Part shown: piece after piece, positions 58,945 through 64,000 of the stretch
How positions within the stretch are numbered: the first letter of the stretch is position 1
Layout of the letters: each line of letters starts with the position of its first letter
Assembly: GCF_000599985.1 (NCBI RefSeq)
Contig: NZ_CP007445.1
Coordinates: 496,001 to 560,000, forward strand
Reading direction: 5' to 3'
DNA: 64,000 bases
Origin: Gilliamella apicola
Lineage (GTDB): Bacteria > Pseudomonadota > Gammaproteobacteria > Enterobacterales > Orbaceae
Position numbers and translations under genes: made by a program
The notes under the pieces: generated by a model
What the model saw: only the letters and a program-made list of their open reading frames with translations
The model's database searches: none
What the model was told of the DNA's origin: nothing

Positions 58945-59793
58945 ATGGCATTAGTCAATGGGTATACTTTAATAGGTGAAGCTAAAAAACAGAAAACTTT
59001 AGCTGGTGCATTTAATACAACAAATTTGGAAACAACATTAGCCATATTAGATGCAATTGAGGAAAGTAATATTCCAAGTATGGTTCAAATAGCACCAACA
59101 AATATTGTGTTATCTGGTTACAAATATATTGTAGATATGGTGCGTAATCGAGCTAGTACGATGAAAACACCATTTTGTTTACATTTAGATCATGGAAAAA
59201 CTTTTGAGGATGTAAGGCAAGCCGTTGAAGCTGGATTTACCTCAATTATGATTGATGGTTCTCATTTACCTTTTGAAGAAAATATTCAATTGACGAAAAA
59301 AGTTGTCGACTTTTGTGGTGGATATAATATCCCTGTAGAAGCTGAATTAGGGGCTATTACTGGAAAAGAAGATGATGAGGTTAATGAAGCGGATCGTAAA
59401 ACAGATCCTAATCAAGTCCTTGAGTTCGTGAAAAGAACTGGCTGTGCAACACTTGCCGTATCAGTTGGTAATGTTCATGGATTTGAACAACAACCGAAAA
59501 TTGATTTTGATTTACTGGGTAAATTATCTGATATATCGCCAGTCTCACTAGTTATTCATGGAGGTTCAGGAATTGATGATCAAACTTTACAAAAAATTAG
59601 TCAATATAATGTAGTCAAACTTAATATTGGTGGTGATTTGCGTAGAGCTTATATTAGTTCAATTGGTAAACAATATGTTGCTAATAATAATGAATATAAT
59701 CTTATTAAGGTTCTACTTAAAGCAAAAGGTGATGTTCAGCAAGTAGTTTACAACAAAATATTATCTATGAATTTATTAAACATCCATCATTAA
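58945..59793 (+). CDS. Class II ketose-bisphosphate aldolase
   Basis: Zinc aldolase of the FbaA/GatY/KbaY superfamily, 282 residues. LAGAFNTTNLET, HLDHGKTFEDV with the Asp/His catalytic-metal pair, SIMIDGSHLPFEENI, EAELGAI, VGNVHG and VIHGGSGI are present. The late phosphate-binding motif, NVATEL in GatY or NIDTDLR in many FBPs, reads KLNIGGDLRRAY, so the substrate may differ. About half-similar by eye to the GatY of this window. Probably cleaves the bisphosphate or phosphate ester produced downstream of the neighbouring PTS. Confidence 0.88.
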   Translation: MALVNGYTLIGEAKKQKTLAGAFNTTNLETTLAILDAIEESNIPSMVQIAPTNIVLSGYKYIVDMVRNRASTMKTPFCLHLDHGKTFEDVRQAVEAGFTSIMIDGSHLPFEENIQLTKKVVDFCGGYNIPVEAELGAITGKEDDEVNEADRKTDPNQVLEFVKRTGCATLAVSVGNVHGFEQQPKIDFDLLGKLSDISPVSLVIHGGSGIDDQTLQKISQYNVVKLNIGGDLRRAYISSIGKQYVANNNEYNLIKVLLKAKGDVQQVVYNKILSMNLLNIHH

Positions 59794-59813
59794 AATAAAA
59801 ATAGGCGGTCATT

Positions 59814-60272
59814 ATGGAATTAGAACAATTGGATGACAATATTATATTTTTAAACAAAAATTTTTCAAGTCGAGAAGATATGTTTAAATCTATAAGTCAT
59901 GAATTATTAGATAACAATTATGTGACTGAGCAATATTTAGAAAAAGTTATTCAAAGGGAAAACGAACATCCTACTGGATTTAAGTTGAAAACACTAAATG
60001 TTGCTATGCCTCATGTAGACTGCGAATTTGTTAAAAAAGATGGCATGTTTGTTGTAACCAGTAAAGAAGGCATTATTTTTAAAAATGCAGAGACTGATGA
60101 GGATCTACCCGTCAATATTATATTTGGATTGTTACTTAAACAATCCGATACACATTTAACTTTTTTAATGAAATTAGCATCATCGTTCAGCAATGACATG
60201 ATTTTGCAAAAGATAGTTGAAAGTAATAACAAATTTGAAATTAAAAATATTTTAAAAGATATTTTGAAATAA
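59814..60272 (+). CDS. PTS EIIA component, galactitol type (GatA-like)
   Basis: Cytoplasmic phosphocarrier, 152 residues. The active histidine is His67 in NVAMPHVDCE, as in GatA-type EIIA proteins. It lies 20 bases after the aldolase and 11 before the EIIB gene, with a GGCGGTC-containing leader. Delivers phosphate to the EIIB partner encoded next. Confidence 0.88.
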   Translation: MELEQLDDNIIFLNKNFSSREDMFKSISHELLDNNYVTEQYLEKVIQRENEHPTGFKLKTLNVAMPHVDCEFVKKDGMFVVTSKEGIIFKNAETDEDLPVNIIFGLLLKQSDTHLTFLMKLASSFSNDMILQKIVESNNKFEIKNILKDILK

Positions 60273-60283
60273 GGAGCATCATT

Positions 60284-60571
60284 ATGAAAAAAAGAATTAT
60301 TTTTGCCTGTACTAGCGGTATTGCTACTTCAACTATTGCAACGGAAAAAGTCAAAAATTATTGTGCTGAACACGGAATTGAAGTCGAAAACATTCAGTCA
60401 GATGTGGCAACGGTTCAATCTCAAGATGGTATGGCTGACTTAATTATTGTGACTTCTAAAGTATCCTATAAGTTAGAAAAAACACCAATTATCAATGGAG
60501 TACCTTTAATCACTACAATAGGTGAAGAAGATGTCCTAGCCGAAATCGTTAGGATTTTGAAAGGGGATTGA
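60284..60571 (+). CDS. PTS EIIB component, galactitol type (GatB-like)
   Basis: 95-residue EIIB with the active Cys9 in IIFACTSGIATSTIATEKV, a P-loop like that of GatB. AAGGAGCATC precedes the ATG. It overlaps the EIIC gene by four bases (translation coupling). Confidence 0.92.
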   Translation: MKKRIIFACTSGIATSTIATEKVKNYCAEHGIEVENIQSDVATVQSQDGMADLIIVTSKVSYKLEKTPIINGVPLITTIGEEDVLAEIVRILKGD

Positions 60572-61920
60572 TTATGGCCGACAAACTACTGGAAGTTGTT
60601 CAATACATATTAGGCTTTGGTCCGACCGTCATGTTGCCTGTTGTAATCTTTATTATGGCACTTTGTTTAGGTGTAAAGATAGGTCGGGCAATTCGTTCAT
60701 CATTAACCATTGGTATGGGTTTTGTTGGTATTTTTGTTATCTTCGACCTATTGGGTACGAGCCTAGGTAGTGCGACTTCTGACTTAGTTGAACATGCAGG
60801 GATTCATTTACCAGTAATCGATTTGGGGTGGCCTCCATTGGCAGCAATTGCTTGGGCATCTCCGATTGCGCCTTTTGTAATACCAATGACCATTATTATT
60901 AATATTGTAATGTTAACCCTAAATTGGACTAAAACAGTTGATATTGATTTATGGAATTTTTGGCATTTTACCTTTGTTGGTGCATTAGTTTACAGCAGTA
61001 CGGGTAGTTTTATATATGGGTTAATTATAGCAGGCATAACTGCAGTAATAACCTTTATTCTAGCTGATTGGTGTGCCCCTATGATTCAAAAATATTTTGA
61101 ATTACCGGGTATATCATTACCGACACTTTCTTCTGTCATTTTCTTCCCTATCGGTGTATTAGGCAATCTAATATTAGATAAAATACCTGGGTTGCAAAAA
61201 TTACATGCTGATCCCGAAACTATTCAAAAAAGATTTGGTATATTTGGCGAACCGATGATGATTGGATTTGTGATAGGAGGGGCAATAGGAATTGCTGCAG
61301 GTTATGATGTTAAAGGTATTTTAAATTTAGCTATCAATCTTGGTGCTGTAATGTTAATTATGCCAAGAATGGTTAAATTATTAATGGAAGGATTATTGCC
61401 ACTGTCTGACGCAGTAAAACAATTTTTGAATAAAAAATTTCCTAACAGAAAAAACTTATACATCGGCTTGGATATTGCTGTTGCTGTTGGTCATCCGTCC
61501 GTACTTTCCACTGCATTATTATTAATTCCAGTCGGCTTGATTTTATCAATTATTTTACCTGGCAACCGACTATTACCATTAGGTGATTTAACAAATATTT
61601 GGGTGCCTATATCAATGGTGGTATTAGCTTGTCGTGGTAATATCGTCAGATCATTTATCATCGGTATACCTTGCTTAATTGCTAATCTTTATGTTGCTTC
61701 ATCTGTAGCACCAATTATTACCAATATTGCAAAAAGTATTAATTTTCCAGTAAAAACCGACGGTGAATTTTCAAGTCTATTAGATGGCGGTAATCCTTAT
61801 CGTTTTTGGGCAGTCAAAGTATTTGAAGGTAATTATATTGCTTTAGCTTTAATTCCAATAATATTCGTGACTTGTTTCATATTGTATCGCCATACAAAGA
61901 AATCCTGGGATATAGCCTAA
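60568..61920 (+). CDS. PTS EIIC permease, galactitol type (GatC-like)
   Basis: Membrane permease, 450 residues (E. coli GatC 451), with about ten hydrophobic segments. GatC-like features are the opening VVQYILGFGPTVMLPVVIF, LGVKIGRAIRSSLTIGMGFVG, the loop FGEPMMIGFVIGGAIG and the GHPSVLSTALLLIP segment. The substrate could be galactitol or another hexitol or pentitol; the accompanying kinase and lack of gatZ argue against assuming the classical galactitol pathway. Confidence 0.9.
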   Translation: MIMADKLLEVVQYILGFGPTVMLPVVIFIMALCLGVKIGRAIRSSLTIGMGFVGIFVIFDLLGTSLGSATSDLVEHAGIHLPVIDLGWPPLAAIAWASPIAPFVIPMTIIINIVMLTLNWTKTVDIDLWNFWHFTFVGALVYSSTGSFIYGLIIAGITAVITFILADWCAPMIQKYFELPGISLPTLSSVIFFPIGVLGNLILDKIPGLQKLHADPETIQKRFGIFGEPMMIGFVIGGAIGIAAGYDVKGILNLAINLGAVMLIMPRMVKLLMEGLLPLSDAVKQFLNKKFPNRKNLYIGLDIAVAVGHPSVLSTALLLIPVGLILSIILPGNRLLPLGDLTNIWVPISMVVLACRGNIVRSFIIGIPCLIANLYVASSVAPIITNIAKSINFPVKTDGEFSSLLDGGNPYRFWAVKVFEGNYIALALIPIIFVTCFILYRHTKKSWDIA

Positions 61921-61959
61921 AAAATAACATACACCCATATTATTAATAAATTTATTAAA

Positions 61960-61981
61960 TCAGATAAGCTAACTTATCTGA
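61960..61981 (+). other. Intercistronic stem-loop after EIIC
   Basis: Perfect 9-bp stem TCAGATAAG (61960-61968) with CTTATCTGA (61973-61981), CTAA loop, 40 bases past the EIIC stop. No T-run follows, so it may protect the 3' end of the PTS message, attenuate, or act as an operator for the downstream pair. Confidence 0.55.
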
Positions 61982-62109
61982 ATAAGGAAAGCTACAATTT
62001 TTTTAAAGATGAATTGTTTTAACTATATAAATAAATTAAATTTTTATTTTGGGTGTACATTTGATTTGCTTGAAAATGATAGACAAAAAGAGTAAATAAG
62101 GAGGTTGAT

Positions 62110-63618
62110 ATGTATTCAATTGGCGTTGATATTGGGACGACAAATTGTAAATTATGTGTTTTTGAATTGCCATCTTTAAAACTAGTAAATAGCTTTTCTT
62201 TTGTTACACCAAAAGTAATCACAAAATATGGTTCTGACTTTGATATTACATCATTATACAATCAATTAGAAAAAGGGATTATTGGGATAATAGAATCGCT
62301 TTCAGATCCTGAACAGGTTAAAAATATTGCTATTGCTAGTGTGGGTGAATCTGGTGTTCTTATCGATGAAAAAGGAGATGTTGTAGGTCCTGCTATCACA
62401 TGGTATGACACAAGGACAAAAAATAATCTCTCGGATATTAATACAGAATTTAGTGATGACGAACTTTATACCATTACAGGTATTCCTATTCATAGTAATT
62501 ATAGTTTAACTAAAATTTTATGGATAAAAGAAAACTGTGATATTAATCTCAATAAGGTTAAATGGTTATGCATAGCCGAATATATTGCATATAAATTAAC
62601 GGATGTTAAAAAAGCTGAACCTTCATTAGCATCAAGAACCTTGGTTTATGATTTAAAAAACCATTGTTGGTCAGAAAAAATTTCGTCAATTTTTAAAATT
62701 AATAACTTATTTTCTGATTTTGTTCAATCAGGTAAAAATATTGAAAAATTAAAGTCATCAATAGCAAGTAAACTTAATTGTAGTCAACCTATTTATGTAT
62801 CAATTGGTGGTCATGATCATATGTGTGGTTCTATAGCCGCTAGACTTAAATCAGGAGAAATACTTAATTCGACGGGCACTACTGAAGGATTGTTGCTTTT
62901 ACTTAAACAAGCTAATTTTGATAAAAGTTTTTTAGACAGTAATTTATCAAACGGTCAATATGTAATTGATGATTTATATACTCTTTATGCATCTCTTCCT
63001 TCGGCTGGATATAGTATTGAATGGTTTAAACGGACTTATTGTGTAAGTAATGAAGATTTTGATCTACTTATTGAATCACTATTTAATAAACTCTCCGATA
63101 TTAACTATATAAAGCAGAAGTTAAATATTTTCATTCCACATTTACGTGGTAGTGGCCCTCCGAAACGTAATATTGAATCTAAAGGTTTATGGTATGGTTT
63201 TGCTGAAAACAGCTCTTTACAAGACACATTGTTGGCGATTTTTCAGGGATTATGTTTTGAACTAAAAAATATACTTATAACTATTGAGAAACTAACTTCT
63301 ACTCATCATCCAATAATAAAAGTGATTGGTGCAGCTGCAAAAAATCCAGTTTGGTTGCAGCTAAAGGCCGATATTCTTGGAAGAGAAATCGTATCTTGTA
63401 ATATCAAAGAAGCTGTGTGTAAAGGGGCTGTTATGTTAGCTGGGTATCAAAATCATTATTTAGATAAAGATATTGATAATCAATTTGAAGATCAAATAGT
63501 CAGATATATGCCTAATCAACAAATAACGCAATATTATAACCAAGTATTTAATAACTATTATCAACCATTTTATGATTTAAAAACTCAATTAGAATTTTAT
63601 CGAAAAAAGGATAACTAA
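62110..63618 (+). CDS. FGGY-family carbohydrate kinase
   Basis: ATP-dependent sugar or polyol kinase, 502 residues. N-terminal phosphate loop SIGVDIGTTNCKLCVF, TWYDTRT, the metal-site GGHDHMCGS and C-terminal adenosine-site GAAAKNPVWLQLKAD define the family. By eye it is nearest to xylulokinase/YgcE-like members; the substrate is unknown. A strong AAGGAGG leads the ATG. It lies 189 bases after EIIC and one base before the dehydrogenase, so it may be transcribed with the PTS genes or from its own promoter. Confidence 0.88.
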   Translation: MYSIGVDIGTTNCKLCVFELPSLKLVNSFSFVTPKVITKYGSDFDITSLYNQLEKGIIGIIESLSDPEQVKNIAIASVGESGVLIDEKGDVVGPAITWYDTRTKNNLSDINTEFSDDELYTITGIPIHSNYSLTKILWIKENCDINLNKVKWLCIAEYIAYKLTDVKKAEPSLASRTLVYDLKNHCWSEKISSIFKINNLFSDFVQSGKNIEKLKSSIASKLNCSQPIYVSIGGHDHMCGSIAARLKSGEILNSTGTTEGLLLLLKQANFDKSFLDSNLSNGQYVIDDLYTLYASLPSAGYSIEWFKRTYCVSNEDFDLLIESLFNKLSDINYIKQKLNIFIPHLRGSGPPKRNIESKGLWYGFAENSSLQDTLLAIFQGLCFELKNILITIEKLTSTHHPIIKVIGAAAKNPVWLQLKADILGREIVSCNIKEAVCKGAVMLAGYQNHYLDKDIDNQFEDQIVRYMPNQQITQYYNQVFNNYYQPFYDLKTQLEFYRKKDN

Positions 63619-63619
63619 A

Positions 63620-64000
63620 ATGAAAGCGTCAGTGTGTTATAAGCAAAATGATTTAAGAACAGAAGATCTCCCTATTCCTGAAATTTCCGATAATGAAGTA
63701 TTAATAAAAATGCTTGCATGTGGTTTATGTGGTACTGATATTCAAAAAATTCGTGGTGATACAGTCAATAAACCTACAGTTTTAGGACATGAAGTTGTCG
63801 GTGAAATTGTCAAAAAAGGTAAAAATGTTAGCAAGTTTGAGATAGGGGATAGAGTAATCACTGCTATACATGTCCCTTGTTTTACTTGTCACTATTGTAA
63901 TAAAGGACACTATACGATTTGTGAACAATTTAGAACTAATAATATTGATCCGGGTGGGTTTGCTGAGTTTATTCGTATTCCTGAATTACATTTGAATCAT
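63620..64000 (+). CDS. Zinc-dependent alcohol/polyol dehydrogenase, 5' part
   Basis: MDR-superfamily dehydrogenase cut by the window end after 127 codons. Catalytic zinc ligands C37 (GLCGTD) and H57-E58 (LGHEVVGE) and the structural-zinc cysteines C87, C90, C93 and C101, with the usual spacing, are all present. Sorbitol, threonine and galactitol-1-phosphate (GatD) dehydrogenases share this start. With the neighbouring PTS and kinase, oxidation of a polyol or its phosphate is likely; the cofactor domain is outside the window. Confidence 0.9.
   Translation, partial: MKASVCYKQNDLRTEDLPIPEISDNEVLIKMLACGLCGTDIQKIRGDTVNKPTVLGHEVVGEIVKKGKNVSKFEIGDRVITAIHVPCFTCHYCNKGHYTICEQFRTNNIDPGGFAEFIRIPELHLNH

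Overview
The window is an AT-rich (about one-third G+C by eye), densely coded stretch of a gammaproteobacterial chromosome. Gene order supports this: rpsU-dnaG-rpoD, thrABC with a leader peptide, nrdR-ribD, and a complete mraZ-to-lpxC division and cell-wall cluster. Low G+C, many PTS systems, a 2-hydroxycarboxylate transporter with malic enzyme, and GatABC-type polyol uptake fit a host-associated fermenter such as Orbaceae (Gilliamella-like gut symbionts). That family placement is inference; Pasteurellaceae-like relatives are not excluded. I saw no rRNA, tRNA, CRISPR array or recognisable insertion sequence.

Layout. 1-4161: rpsU, dnaG, rpoD with the classical internal terminator. 4182-8698: SBF-like carrier, Pit phosphate transporter, UspA, SDR dehydrogenase and a small unknown protein. 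8738-13853: threonine operon with a readable attenuator. 13947-17569: two 882-base direct repeats flanking nrdR-ribD; each carries an unknown 150-residue gene and part or all of a PTS EIIA gene. 17336-23166: a sugar cluster (fructose-family EIIA and EIIBC, 1-phosphosugar kinase, GatY-type tagatose-bisphosphate aldolase, divergent AgaR-type regulator, second PfkB kinase), best read as D-tagatose use. 23417-28476: hemW, yeaD, rplY, zwf, pgl. 28756-46863: dcw cluster with an MraZ operator. 46891-47556: yfbR. 47573-55129 (minus strand): autotransporter, CitB/DcuR-type response regulator, CitA/DcuS-type kinase, malic enzyme and 2HCT carrier. 55289-57609: gene remnants, a lipoprotein and a WaaY-like kinase. 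57821-64000: a tandem repeat, then a CRP-linked GntR-regulated operon with class II aldolase, GatABC-like PTS, FGGY kinase and a zinc dehydrogenase cut by the window end.

How the parts work together. The left and central blocks are housekeeping: translation and replication start, threonine and riboflavin synthesis, oxidative pentose phosphate entry, murein precursor synthesis and septation. The accessory blocks are nutrient modules with their own switches: tagatose or a similar ketose (DeoR-family plus CRP), malate or citrate (two-component system), and an unassigned polyol or sugar (GntR plus CRP). The most unusual feature is the duplicated segment around nrdR-ribD. There a dead EIIA fragment stayed almost unchanged while the adjoining unknown gene diverged in patches.
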